A DNA stretch of 64,000 bases from VRUE01 sp963762205 (GTDB lineage Bacteria; Actinomycetota; Thermoleophilia; Solirubrobacterales; 70-9): NCBI GenBank assembly GCA_963762205.1, contig CAVXJZ010000002.1, positions 62,001-126,000 on the forward strand, written 5' to 3'. The notes below the pieces were generated by a model that was not told the DNA's origin, ran no database searches, and saw nothing but the letters and a program-made list of their open reading frames with translations. A program made the translations under genes and the position numbers. Of this stretch, positions 31,131-41,000 are shown piece after piece. How positions within the stretch are numbered: the first letter of the stretch is position 1; each line of letters opens with the position of its first letter.

Positions 31131-33061
31131 TCAGCGCGGGCTACGGCGGACTTCTCGGCCAGCCCTCGCGCCACCTGCTTGGCGAAGGCGATGATGGTCA
31201 TCATCGGGTTGACGCCGACCGAGGTCGGGAAGAGGGAGGCGTCGGCGACGTAGAGGCCGTCGAGTGCCGTTGACCGAGCCGTCGGCGGCGCAGGCGCCCT
31301 CGCGCGGGTCGGCGGCGATCCGGGCGGTGCCCATCGGGTGGAAGGCCTCCAGGCGCAGCTCCGAGGGCTTGAAGGAGGTGGCCTCGAACTCGGCCAGGTC
31401 GCCCGGGTCGCAGCACCGCCGACCCGGGCGATGTTCGGGTAGACCTCGGTGGCGCCGGCGGCGAAGTGGATTTCGGCGGCGCGGGCGATGCCGAAGGCGA
31501 GGCGGCGGCGTCGTCGCTCGGTCAGCTTGTAGCTGGCCCGCAGCGAGCCGTCGCGCGCCGAGCCCGACCCGGCCCGACGGACTCGTCGGAGAGGTGGACG
31601 CCGATCGAGCCGATCGTGGCCGAAGTCGAGCATCGCCTCCTGGTGCTCTCGGCCGGCGCCGAGCAGCCAGGCGCCGCCGAAGGCGAGCGGCGTGAAGGTC
31701 GCCTCGAGCAGGATCCGCGGTCGGCTCCCACTCGTCGACGTAGTAGCTCTGCATCACGCCCTCCCAGCCGCGCACCTCCTCCTCGTAGCGGGCGCCGACC
31801 CAGCAGGCGGGGTGGATGTGGAGGTTGCGGCCGACCTGCCTGCCGCCGAGCCCGGAGCGCAGCAGCAGCTCCGGCGTGCCGAAGGCGCCGCCGGCGACGA
31901 TCTCGCCCGCCGGGCGCGGACCGTGTAGGGGCGGCGCTTGCCGCCGCGACGCCGGCCATGCCGCTGACCCCGACCGCGCGCCCGTCCTCGACCAGGATCC
32001 GGTGCGACCTCGACCCCGGCGCGGAGCCGCGCGCCCGGCGGCGACGGCGCGCGGCAGGTAGCTGACGTGCATGCCGCGCTTGGCGTCGATCTCGCAGCCG
32101 AAGGGGCAGGAGCTGCACTGCACGCAGCTCGCCGGCGTTGCGGCGAGATCGGGCCGCCGCTGGCGCCGAGCGCCGCCGCGCCCTCCATCGCCAGCTGGCC
32201 GTTGCGCCCCATCCGCTCGGGGTCGAGCGGCGTGACGCGCAGGAACTCCTCGGCCTCGGCGAAGTCGGCGTCCAGGTCGCTCCGCCCAGCCGATCCCGAA
32301 GCGCTCGCTGCCAGTCGCCGAGGACCGGCTCGGGGGCGCGGAAGCAGGTGCCGGAGTTGATCACCGTGGTGCCGCCGACGACCTGCGGCGACCGGGACCG
32401 GGATCGGCGGCCGCCCTCGGCGATCGTCAGGCCGCCGTCGCGGTAGAGCGCGGCGATCGCCTCGAGCGGGTCGCTCGGGTAGCTGTCGCGGTTGTAGTGG
32501 CGCGCCGGCCTCGAGCACGATCACGTCGAGCCCGGCCTCGGCCAGCGTCGCCGCGGCGACCGCGCCGCCGGCGCCGGAGCCGACGATGACGACGTCGCAT
32601 TCCTCGCCCTCGCCCGGCGGCGTCGGTGTCGCCCAGCGTGCCCGCCGGCTCGGGCAGCGAGCCGTCGGCGAGGCCGCAGCTGGTCTCGCAGCCGATCCGC
32701 TCCTCGACCTCGGGCGTCGACCGCGTAGCCGAGGGTCGAGAAGGTCTTCGCCATCAGCAGCAGGTCGTGGTGCAGGCGAGAGGCGCGAGCCCTCCATGCG
32801 TGCGCAGGAAGTCCTCGCGCGCCGCGGGGTCGAGGCGGCTGAAGCGCCAGGGGAAGGGCAGCCACTCGAAGGCGCGCAGGCCGAGCCTGAGCCGCAGCAG
32901 CACGCCGCGGGGAGACCGAGGCGAGGAACTCGGCGACCGGGCCGGAGACGTCGACGTCGCGCTCGGCCGCGGGCAGGCCGTCGATGCCCGGGCGCCATCG
33001 CCGCGCAGATCGCGCTCAGGGTGCGCTGCTCGGCGGCCGAGAGCCCCGGCGGGCGCTGTCA
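31131..33061 (-). CDS. GMC-family FAD oxidoreductase (long-chain alcohol oxidase-like)
   Basis: An N-terminal helical region of about 150 residues (LSAAEQRTLSAICAAMAPGI, then VAEFLASVSPRGVLLRLRLG) precedes the FAD-binding motif DVVIVGSGAGGAVAAATLAE and AGLDVIVLEAG. Further on come TVINSGTCFRAPEPVLGDWQ, SSCPFGCEIDAKRGMHVSYL, GEIVAGGAFGTPELLLRSGL, GRNLHIHPACWVGARYEEEV, and at the C-terminus FHPMGTARIAADPREGACAA (active-site His) and PTSVGVNPMMTIIAFAKQVA. The architecture matches long-chain alcohol or steroid-type GMC enzymes. The end is taken at TGA 31,133-31,131. Many frame breaks occur. A membrane protein gene directly upstream overlaps its start. Confidence 0.8.
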
Positions 33062-33508
33062 GCCGGGGTCGGCCGGGCGGTCGACCCGGCCGGCCAGCGA
33101 CCAGAGCCAGAGCGCCAGCGAGGGCCAGGAAGCCGTCGACGAGGAAGTTGAGCAGGTAGATGAAGACGTGCTGGTCGAAGAGGAAGAAGCCGAGCGAGCC
33201 GAGCGAGGAGGCGGTCTTGCCGGCGGCGAGCACCAGCAGCAGCGGCGCGGTAGCGGACGACGTCGGTCTGGGCGACGCAGGCAGATGCCGGTGATCACGA
33301 CCATGTAGGCGAAGCCGAGCGCCAGCCAGAGCTGCTCCTGGGTGTGGGGCGCCCGGGTGTCGTTGCCGAACCATTCGCCGAGGTCGGAGATCGATGTCGA
33401 GGACGCCGCTGGGGACGGCGATGAAGAGGATGCCGACGACGGCGAAGCTGAGCGGCGAGCAGGCGCAGGCTGAGGACGACGAATGCCTCTGCCCTGGGCT
33501 CCCCGCAT
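33059..33508 (-). CDS. Small multi-pass membrane protein upstream of the GMC oxidoreductase
   Basis: About 150 residues, rebuilt. Segment 1 is VGILFIAVPSGVLDIDI, then a soluble DLGEWFGNDTRAPHTQEQLW, segment 2 LALGFAYMVVITGICL, segment 3 LLLVLAAGKTASSLGSLGFF, segment 4 FIYLLNFLVDGFLALAGALA. The GKTASSLGSL stretch resembles a short conserved loop. Its TGA overlaps the start of the GMC oxidoreductase, suggesting a membrane partner for that enzyme. The function is not known. Confidence 0.6.
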   Translation of the reverse strand: MRGAQGRGIRRPQPAPARRSASPSSASSSSPSPAASSTSISDLGEWFGNDTRAPHTQEQLWLALGFAYMVVITGICLRRPDRRRPLPRRCCWCSPPARPPPRSARSASSSSTSTSSSTCSTSSSTASWPSLALWLWSLAGRVDRPADPG

Positions 33509-33561
33509 CGCGCGGGACACTAACTGGCTGAGCAGCCAGTCGCTCCGCCCGGACGCCCTCC

Positions 33562-33567
33562 TAGAAT
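33562..33567 (+). promoter_or_regulatory. Candidate -10 element (TAGAAT) for gatCAB
   Basis: TAGAAT ends seven bases before the gatC ATG at 33,575, the closest match to the consensus TATAAT in the series. Confidence 0.5.
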
Positions 33568-33574
33568 CCCGCCG

Positions 33575-33868
33575 ATGATCGACCGGGACCAGGTTCTGCA
33601 CGTCGCCAGGCTGGCCCGGCTGCGGCTGACCGAGGACGAGGTGGAGACGGATGGCCGGGGAGCTCTCGGGGATCCTCGAGCACGTCGACCGGATCGGCGA
33701 GCTCGACCTGGACGAGGTCGAGCCGACCACGCACGTGGTCGCGCTGGAGAACGTCCTGCGCGCCGGACGTGCCGCGGCCGAGCCTGGCCGCGCGAGGACG
33801 GCCTGGCACGGCGCCCGAACCCGGCCGACGGCGCCTTCCGCGTTCCCTCGCCGCAGGCCGAGGCCTGA
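33575..33868 (+). CDS. gatC: Asp-tRNA(Asn)/Glu-tRNA(Gln) amidotransferase subunit C
   Basis: GatC stabilises GatA in the complex that converts misacylated Glu-tRNA-Gln and Asp-tRNA-Asn. It reads MIDRDQVLHVARLARLRLTE, then GELSGILEHVDRIGELDLDE and VEPTTHVVALENVLRAD, ending AFRVPSPQAEA. About 97 residues is the usual size. There are extra bases near 33,649 and 33,770. The TGA overlaps the gatA ATG. Confidence 0.92.
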   Translation: MIDRDQVLHVARLARLRLTEDEVETDGRGALGDPRARRPDRRARPGRGRADHARGRAGERPARRTCRGRAWPREDGLARRPNPADGAFRVPSPQAEA

Positions 33869-35319
33869 TGGCGGAGCTGCTGGAGCTGACCGTCGCCGAG
33901 GCGGCGGCGCGGATCGCGGCCGGGGAGCTCTCGCGCCGAGGAGTACTTCGCCGCCTGGCGCGAGGCGGCCGCCGGCGACGAGCTCAACGCCTACCTCTGG
34001 CGCGCCGAGGACCGCGCGGCTACGAGGTCGAGCGACGGGCCGCTGGGCGGCGTCCCGGTCGCGGTCAAGGACATCTTCTGCACCGAGGGCGTCGCCGACC
34101 ACGGCCGGCTCGCGCATCCTCGAGGGCTACCGCCCGCCCTACACGCGCGACCGCGGTGCGGCGGCTCGACGAGGCCGGCGCCCAGCGTGCTCGGCAAGAC
34201 CAACATGGACGAGTTCGCGATGGGCTCCTCGAACGAGAACTCCGCCTACGGGCCGGTGCTCAACCCCTGGGACCGCGGCCGCGTTCCCGGCGGCTCCTCG
34301 GGCGGCTCGGCGGCGGCGGTCGCCGGCGGGCTCGCGCCCTGCGCGATCGGCACCGACACCGGCGGCTCGATCCGCCAGCCCGCCTCGCTCTGCGGGATCG
34401 TCGGCCTGAAGCCGACCTACGGGGCGATCTCGCGCTACGGGATGATCGCCTTCGCCTCCTCGCTGGACCAGTGCGGGCCGCTGACCCGCGACGTCACCGA
34501 CGCCGCGCTGCTGCTGGCGGCGCTGCAGGGCCGCGACCCCTGCGACTCGACCTCGGTCGGGATCGAGGGCGGCGATCGTCGCGCCCGCGCCGCGAGGACC
34601 TCGACGGGCCTGCGCTTCGCGGTCCCGGCCGAGCTCGCCCAGCGACGCGATCGAGCCCGGCGTGCGCGAGGTCTTCGAGGCGACCCTGAAGCGGATCGAG
34701 GAGCTCGGCGGCGAGATCGCCGAGGTGTCGCTGCCGCACGCCGAGCACGGCATCTCCGCCTACTACGTGATCGCCCCGGCCGAGGCCTCCTCGAACCTGG
34801 CCCGCTACGACGGCGTCCGCTACGGGATGCGCGCGGAGGCGCGGGCGACCTGGTCGAGATGTACGAGAGCGACCCGCGCCGAGGGCTTCGGCGCCGAGGT
34901 CAAGCGGCGGATCATGCTCGGCACCTACGCGCTCTCCTCCGGCTACTACGACGCCTACTACGGCCAGGCGCAGAAGGTGCGCACGAAGATCGCCGAGGAC
35001 TTCGCCGCCGCCTTCGCCGAGTTCGACTTCGTCGTCACCCCGACCTCGCCCTCGGTCGCCTTCGGGCTCGGCGAGAAGACCGACGACCCGCTGGCGATGT
35101 ACCTGAACGACTTCTTCACGGTGCCGATGAGCCTCGCCGGGATTCCGGCGATCTCGATCCCGGCCGGCCTGGCCGAGCCCGAGGGCGGCGGCCCGCGAGC
35201 TGCCGGTCGGCTTCCAGATCGCCGCGCCGGCCTTCGCCGAGCAGAAGCTGCTGGAGGCCGCCTACGCGCTGGAGCAGGGGATCGGCTTCGACGCCAGGCC
35301 GGCGGGCGTCGATGGCTGA
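33868..35319 (+). CDS. gatA: Asp-tRNA(Asn)/Glu-tRNA(Gln) amidotransferase subunit A
   Basis: GatA is the amidase that releases ammonia from glutamine. The start is MAELLELTVAEAAARIAAGE. The catalytic Lys is in GGVPVAVKDIFCTEGV; the Ser-cisSer-Lys signature lies in VPGGSSGGSAAAVAGGLAPC and AIGTDTGGSIRQPASLCGIV, followed by GLKPTYGAISRYGMIAFASS. Later come YYVIAPAEASSNLARYDGVR and RIMLGTYALSSGYYDAYYGQ. About 480 residues is normal. The TGA at 35,317-35,319 overlaps the gatB start. Several extra bases occur, mostly in the first 250 residues. Confidence 0.93.
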
Positions 35320-36789
35320 CGGCTGAGCTGGAGGCGGTGATCGGGCTGGAGATCCACGTCCAGCTCGCGACCCGGACGAAGATGTTCTGCGGCTGCGAGC
35401 TCTCCTTCGGCGACGAGCCGAACGTCCACACCTGCCCGGTCTGCCTCGCCCACCCCGGCGTGCTGCCGGTGCCCAACGAGCAGGCGATCCGCTACGCGCT
35501 GAAGATCGCCGCGGCGCTGGAGTGCGAGGTGGCGCCGCGCTCGATCTTCCACCGCAAGAACTACTTCTATCCCGACAACCCGAAGGCGTACCAGATCAGC
35601 CAGTACGACATTCCGCTTGCCGGCGAACGGCCGGCTCGGCGACGTCCGCATCCACCGCGCCCACCTCGAGGAGGACGCGGCGAAGATGATCCACGTCGGC
35701 GAGTCGGGCCGGATCCACGGCTCCGGCGCCTCGCTGGTCGACTTCAACCGCGGCGGCACGCCGCTGGTCGAGATCGTCACCGAGCCCGACCTGCGCGGCG
35801 CCGCCGAGGCGGCCGCCTGGGCGCGGCTGCTGCGCGAGACGGTGCGCCAGCTCGGCGTCTCCGACGTCAACATGGAGGAGGGCAGCCTGCGGGTCGACGC
35901 CAACGTCTCGGTGCGCCCGGCCGGCAGCGAGGAGCTCGGCACCAAGACCGAGCTGAAGAACATGAACAGCTTCCGCTTCCTCGAGCGCGGGATCGAGGCC
36001 GAGCTGGCGCGCCAGCGCGAGCTGATCGAGGCGGGGGGGACGGTCGATCCAGGAGACCCTCCACTTCGACCCCGAGGACGGCAGCCTGCACCCGCTGCGC
36101 TCGAAGGAGGAGGCGCACGACTACCGCTACTTCCCCGAGCCCGACCTGGTGCCGCTGGCGCCGACCGAGGAGATGCTGCGCGAGGCGCGCGAGTCGCTGC
36201 CGGAGCTGCCGGCGGCGCGGATCGGCGCTACGAGGAGGAGCTGGGCTCTCGGCCGAGAACGCCGCGCAGCTCGCCGCCGACCCGGACGACCGCCGCCTAC
36301 TTCGAGCGGGCCGCGCAGCGGCCGGCGGGGTCGAGGCGCAGGTCGTCGCCAACTGGGTGACCGGCGAGCTGGCGGCGGCGCTGCGCCAGGCGGCGGGGAG
36401 GCGGCCGCCGCCGAGTCCAAGGTCGACGCCCGAGGCGCTGGCCGCGCTGGTCGCGATGGTCGCAGGAGAAGAAGATCTCCCACGGCAGCGGCAAGCAGGT
36501 GCTGGCGACGCTGGTCGCCGAGGGCGGCGACCCGGCGGCGATCGTCGAGCGCGAGGGCCTCGCCCAGATCTCCGACAGCGGCGAGCTGGAGGCGATCGTC
36601 GCCGCCGCGATCGAGGCCAACCCCGAGGCGGCCGAGCAGGTCCGCGCCGGCAACCAGCAAGGCGATCGGCGCGATCGTCGGCGCCGTGATGAAGGAGACC
36701 AAGGGCCGCGCCGACGGCGGCGAGGTCAACCGCCTGATCAAGGAGAAGCTCGGAGAGCTGATCGTCGTGCGCCGGCGAAAGTGCGGTAA
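35312..36789 (+). CDS. gatB: Asp-tRNA(Asn)/Glu-tRNA(Gln) amidotransferase subunit B
   Basis: GatB binds the misacylated tRNA and activates its acid group with ATP. It begins MAD-ELEAVIGLEIHVQLATRT (one extra base after the third codon), then the zinc site MFCGCELSFGDEPNVHTCPV with its Cys residues, CLAHPGVLPVPNEQAIRYAL, FHRKNYFYPDNPKAYQISQY, VDFNRGGTPLVEIVTEPDLR and DVNMEEGSLRVDANVSVRPA, and the C-terminal GatB/YqeY domain ending GGEVNRLIKEKLGEL. The stop is placed at TAA 36,787-36,789 after one repair. With no glnS in the window, gatCAB probably supplies Gln-tRNA. Confidence 0.92.
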
Positions 36790-36791
36790 GA

Positions 36792-36818
36792 CACTTTGTA
36801 ACACGTTGTTACAAAGTG
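36792..36818. promoter_or_regulatory. 27-bp perfect palindromic operator upstream of NADH dehydrogenase
   Basis: Arms CACTTTGTAAC (36,792-36,802) and GTTACAAAGTG (36,808-36,818) match perfectly around ACGTT. It is strikingly AT-rich for this genome. It lies between the gatB stop and the -10 of the next gene, overlapping the -35 position (TTGTAA at 36,796-36,801), so a bound repressor would block transcription. Confidence 0.7.
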
Positions 36819-36819
36819 C

Positions 36820-36825
36820 TAGGTT
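36820..36825 (+). promoter_or_regulatory. Candidate -10 element (TAGGTT) for NADH dehydrogenase
   Basis: TAGGTT ends six bases before the ATG at 36,832; TTGTAA inside the operator is 18 bases upstream. Confidence 0.5.
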
Positions 36826-36831
36826 CAGGGC

Positions 36832-38111
36832 ATGGCCTGGAACGTCGTCATCGCCGGAGGTGGATTTGGAGGGGCGATGGCGGCGCGGGAGCTGGAGAGG
36901 ATCATGCCGCGGCAGTCGGCGCGGCTGATCCTCGTCAACGACGTCAACTTCATGCTCTACACGCCGTTCCTGCCCGAGGCGGCGGCCGGGACGCTGGAGC
37001 CGCGGCACGTGGTGACGCCGCTGCGCGAGATCCTCAAGCGCACCTACCTGCGGCTCGGCGACGATCGTCGGGCACGATCCCGAGGCGAAGACGGTGCGAG
37101 CTGCGCAGCCACGAGGGCGAGGTCGAGGCAGCTTCCCTACGACCAGCTGCTGCTCGCGCTCGGCTCGGTCTCGCGGGCCCTGCCGGTGCCCGGGCCTCTC
37201 CGAGCACGCGATCGGCTTCAAGAGCCTCGCCGACGCGATCTGGCTGCGCAACCACGTGATCGAGACCCTGGAGGCCGCCAACGCGAGCGAGGACCCGGCC
37301 CGCCGCGACGAGCTGCTCACCTACGTCTTCGTCGGCGGCGGCTACGCCGGCCTCGAGGCGCTGGCCGAGCTGCAGGACTTCGCCGCCGACGCGATGGAGA
37401 GCTACCCGCGCGCCCGCCTGCACGGGATGCGCTGGGTCCTGGTCGAGGCCAGCCGACCGGGTCCTGCCCGAGATCGACAGCGAGCTGGCCGACTACGCCC
37501 TGCGCGAGCTGCGCGGCCGCGGCATCGACATCCGCCTCGGCACCACCCTGGAGGAGGTGAGCGCCGACAGCGCCCGGCTCTCCAGCGGCGAGACGCTGCC
37601 GACCCGGACCGTGGTCTGGACCGCCGGCGTCGCCCCGCAGCCCGAGCCTGCGGGAGCTCAACCTGCCGCTCGACGAGCGCGGCCGGGTCCCGGTCGACGA
37701 GCACCTGCGGGTCGAGGGCCTCGACTCGGTCTGGGCGATCGGCGACTGCGCCGCGGCGCCCGACCCGCGCGGCGGCATCTGCCCGCCGACCGCCCAGCAC
37801 GCCGTGCGCCAGGGCCCGGTGGCGGCGCGCAACATCGCCGCCGAGCTCGGGATCGGCTCGGCCCGCGCCCTTCGAGTACCGCGGCGAACGCCGCCTTCGT
37901 CAACCTCGGCCGCTACAAGGCGGTGGGCAGGATCGGCGACCGCACCTTCCGCGGCTTCCCCGCCTGGTGGATGGCGCGGACCTACCACATGAGCCAGATC
38001 CCGGGCGCCGCCCGCAAGGCCCGCGCGGTGATCGACTGGACCGCCAGCCTGCCCTTCGGCCGCGACCTCGCCGAGGTCGGCTCGATCGGCCACCCGAAGC
38101 GCCTGGGCTGA
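36832..38111 (+). CDS. ndh: Type II NADH:quinone oxidoreductase
   Basis: This single-subunit, non-proton-pumping FAD enzyme passes electrons from NADH to menaquinone at the membrane. The FAD motif is VVIAGGGFGGAMAARELERI, then LVNDVNFMLYTPFLPEAAAG. The second nucleotide motif is YVFVGGGYAGLEALAELQDF. Next come VVWTAGVAPQPE, DSVWAIGDCAAAPDPRGGIC and PPTAQHAVRQGPVAARNIAA, and a C-terminal amphipathic region (RTFRGFPAWWMARTYHMSQI) for membrane attachment. About 425 residues is typical. Breaks lie near 37,070, 37,105, 37,190, 37,460, 37,645 and 37,870. It has its own promoter and operator. Confidence 0.88.
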
Positions 38112-38145
38112 TCGGACCCACGGCCCCAAGCCGTCGAGGAGGCCC

Positions 38146-38441
38146 ATCGAGTACCTCGTCATCGCCTTCTTCTTCGGCCTCGCCACCGGCGATCATCGGC
38201 CAAGGGCAAGGGCAGCTCCTTCTGGATCTGGCTCGTGATCGGCGCGGTCGTCCCGCTGCTCGGCCTGGTCGCCGTGATCCTCTACCGGGTCGAGAAGAAC
38301 GAACCCGAACGCCAGTGCCCCACCTGCCGCAAGGAGCTGAAGCTCTACGTCCAGGTCTGCCCGCGCTGCGGCACCGACCTCTACCTGCCGGATCCGGCAG
38401 CGCGGCATCCGGGCGGGTGGCGACCATCCCAGGTCCGCTAG
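38146..38441 (+). CDS. Small membrane protein with C-terminal zinc ribbon
   Basis: About 98 residues: two hydrophobic segments (EYLVIAFFFGLATGIIGQGK, then FWIWLVIGAVVPLLGLVAVI) and a cytoplasmic zinc ribbon RQCPTCRKELKLYVQVCPRC with two CxxC pairs, then GTDLYLPDPAARHPGG. An AGGAGG sits three bases before ATCGAG, where an ATG would be expected, so the start codon may contain a base error. The TAG shares its bases with the opposite gene's stop (CTAG at 38,438-38,441). Confidence 0.6.
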
Positions 38442-39556
38442 CGTGCTGCCTGCCGCGAGGCGGGAGCCCGGAGACGTGGCTCTATCCGCAGCCAGGTGCG
38501 GACGATCGCGTTGGCGAAGCCGACCCCGTAGCGGAACGACCGCCGGCTTCTTCGAGTGGCCGTGCAGGCGCTGTTCGACCGTGATCGGGACCTCCTTGGC
38601 GGGGATGCCGCGCTTGATCGCCTCGATCATGAACTCGGAGGTGTGGAACTGCTCCTGGCGCAGGACCAGCTGCGGGAGGACGGTGGTGCGGACGGCGCGG
38701 TAGCCGTTGGAGCAGTCGGTGACGTGGGTGCGGGTGATGAAGGAGACGAGGCGGTTGAAGAAGACGATGCCGAGCTCGCGGGCGAAGTGGTTGCGGTCGG
38801 CCTGGCCGAGCACGCGGGAGCCGTGGGCGACGTCGACCTCGCCGTCGAGCACCGGCTTGACCAGGCGCTCCATCTCGGAGGGCAGGTGCTGGCCGTCGGC
38901 GTCGAGGGTGACGACGACCTCGGCGCCGGATTCGACCATCAGGCGGTAGCCGGTGCGCAGCGCCGCGCCGCCGCCGCGGTTGGTGACGTGGCGGGCGACG
39001 ATCGCGCCGTGCTCGGCGGCGACGTCGCCGGTGCCGTCGCGGGAGCCGTCGTCGACGACCAGGACCGCGGTCGGCGACGCCGCAGACCTCGCGCCGGCAT
39101 CTGGTCGAGCACGTGGCCGATGTTCTCGGCCTCGTTGTAGGCGGGGATGAGGATCGCGATCTTGCCGCGGAAGCGCTCCGGCAGCCTCGCCTGGCGGAAC
39201 TCCTCCCAGGCCAGCCCCTCGAGCGCGGCCGAGAGCTGGCGCGAGTTGCGCGCCGCCTGCGAGAGCGCCCGCAGGATCAGCAGGAAGAGGATGAAGATCG
39301 CGAAGACGGCGAGGCCGAGGATGCGGCCGCCGTTGCCCTTTTCGAAGGAGAAGGCGGAGAGCAGGCCGTCGACGATTTCGGTCCCGGAGACGATCGCCAG
39401 GCCGAGGCCGGCGGCGAGCAGGATCAGCACGTCGACGTTGCGCAGGGAGCGGCGGCGGAGCGACCGCGTAGGCGACGCAGCGCCGATCGCGACGATCAGC
39501 CCGCCGCCGCGCAGCGCCGTCAGTTCGGCGGGGAAGATGCCTGCTCTGGGGACCAT
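38438..39556 (-). CDS. DUF2304-like membrane domain fused to a family 2 glycosyltransferase
   Basis: The N-terminal 120 residues form three membrane helices (GGGLIVAIGAACVAYAVA, NVDVLILLAAGLGLAIVSGT, ILGLAVFAIFILFLLILRAL) followed by SQAARNSRQLSAALEGLAWE, a layout like DUF2304 proteins. Then a GT2 domain: IAILIPAYNEAENIGHVLDQ, VLVVDDGSRDGTGDVAAEHG, VTNRGGGAALRTGYRLMVES, VVVTLDADGQHLPSEMERLV (DxD metal site) and THVTDCSNGYRAVRTTVLPQ. It resembles polyprenyl-phosphate mannose/glucose synthases that load sugars onto a lipid carrier for GT-C enzymes, like those next door. The ATG at 39,556 gives the full DUF2304 part. Breaks lie near 38,535, 39,075 and 39,470. Confidence 0.8.
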
Positions 39557-40926
39557 TCGCGACCGGAGGATAGGGCCGCGACCCGCTCGCGACAGCGCCA
39601 GGGCGGCAAGCGGAAAGACGAGCGTCATCAGCACCTCGTTGCGCCGCGGCGCCGCCAGCGAGGCGGCGCCGACCGCGGTGACGAGGACGATCGGGGTCGC
39701 CAGCGCGACCAGCTCCCACCAGCGCCGGCGCAGCCCGAGCAGGACGAGGCCGGCCAGCCCGAGGGCGACGAGCAGGATCTGCACGACCCGCCCGAGGCCG
39801 CTGCTCATCGCTTCGCCGACCCCGCTGCTCCACATCCGCCCGACCTTGCGCACGGTCATCGCCGCGTAGCCGACCGGGTCTTCGCCGAAGTACTTGGAGA
39901 AGTTCTCCTTGCCGATCTTGCCCAGGGCGGCGTCGCGGGAGAGCTCGGGGTAGCGGCTCGCCGACCTGGTTGAAGAGCGGCGTCGGGTCGACTTCGTTCG
40001 AGCGCCTCCGAGTCGGGCGCCAGCGACTCGTGCCGGTAGCGCTCGTAGAGCAGCGCCTTGACCCGCTGGTATTCGCCGTCGGCGGGCAGGTAGGTGCCGA
40101 CGTAGAGCGCCTTGCCGCTGCCGGTCGAGATCGGCACCACGCGGTCGAGCACGCGGCGTTGCGGATCGTCCAGGGCACGATCGGCAGCAGCAGGGCGACC
40201 AGGAGCAGCGCCGCGCCGGCGAGGCCAGGCCTCCACCCGGACGACCAGCTCCGCGTCAGGACCGGCCGCAGCCGCGGCGAGGACGACGAAGGCGGCGCCG
40301 ACGAAGCAGGTACTCGGGCCGGAACATCGCCGTCAGGCCGAACAGCAGGCCGGGAAGGAGCCAGGCCCAGCGCGAGCGCTCGCGTTCGCTCGCCCAGAGG
40401 AAGGCGAGGACCGCGGCGGGCAGGGTGAGGATCGCCGGCGGCTCGCTCATCAGCTCGCCGGTGGAGTGGATGAACGGCGGGTAGACGGCGACCGCGAGGG
40501 CGGCGAGCAGGCCGACCGCGGAGCCACGGCGCGGTCGGCCGCGCGGCCCCGCCGCCCGCCGAGCCGCCGACCGAGCAGGAAGACGACGAGGATCGCGGCG
40601 ACGCCGAGCAGCGCCTCGACGATCCGGGCCGTCCCTTCGCGGGCGCCGCCGGTCGCGTAGAAGGCGGCCGCGTAGAGCAGCGGCGCCCCCGGCGACCAGT
40701 CGCTGGCGTCGCGGAATTCGGGGCCGCCGTAGCTGCCTTCCTCGTACAGCGCCTTGGCGAGCGCGTAGTAGGCGTGCGAGTCGTCTGCCGGGTGCTCGAC
40801 GCGGATCGACGACGACGTAGGCGCGCAGCGCCGAGCCCGAGCGCCACGATCAGCGCCAGCGCGATCAGCGTCGTCTGCCCGTGGCGCTGCGGGCAGCGCG
40901 CGGATCCGGTCGGCGAGCGCGGTCAA
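39520..40926 (-). CDS. GT-C (family 39-like) membrane glycosyltransferase, copy 1
   Basis: An N-terminal helix is followed by an extracellular loop with acidic residues (VEHPADDSHAYYALAKALYE, the D-D type site of PMT-like enzymes) and about ten membrane helices (for example ILVVFLLGRRLGG, LPAAVLAFLWASERERSR, LLFGLTAMFRPEYLL, ALGLAGLVLLGLRRRWWELV). A conserved periplasmic motif VPISTGSGKALYVGTYLPAD, then GEYQRVKALLYERYRHESLA, is shared with copy 2. These enzymes transfer sugars from polyprenyl phosphates to surface acceptors. The start is TTG 40,926. The end is uncertain: TGA at 39,520 after one frame change, overlapping the start of the DUF2304-GT2 gene. Confidence 0.7.
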
Positions 40927-40954
40927 GGCCGGGTCAGGCTATCCGGGCAGGCGC

Positions 40955-41000
40955 CGGTCGCTGAGTTATTCCGGTCATAGGCGGGTCAACTCAGCAACCG
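40955..41000. repeat. 46-nt palindromic repeat, copy 1 (intergenic, supplies a stop codon)
   Basis: Arms CGGTCGCTGAGTT (40,955-40,967) and AACTCAGCAACCG (40,988-41,000) match at 12 of 13 positions. The reverse complement matches copy 2 at about 35 of 46 positions. The right arm provides the TGA stop of the GT-C copy 2 gene. Confidence 0.65.

Noticed and set aside
36792..36818. Terminator of gatB
   Set aside because: The perfect dyad is AT-rich and overlaps the promoter elements of the next gene, with no T-run after it; an operator is more likely.
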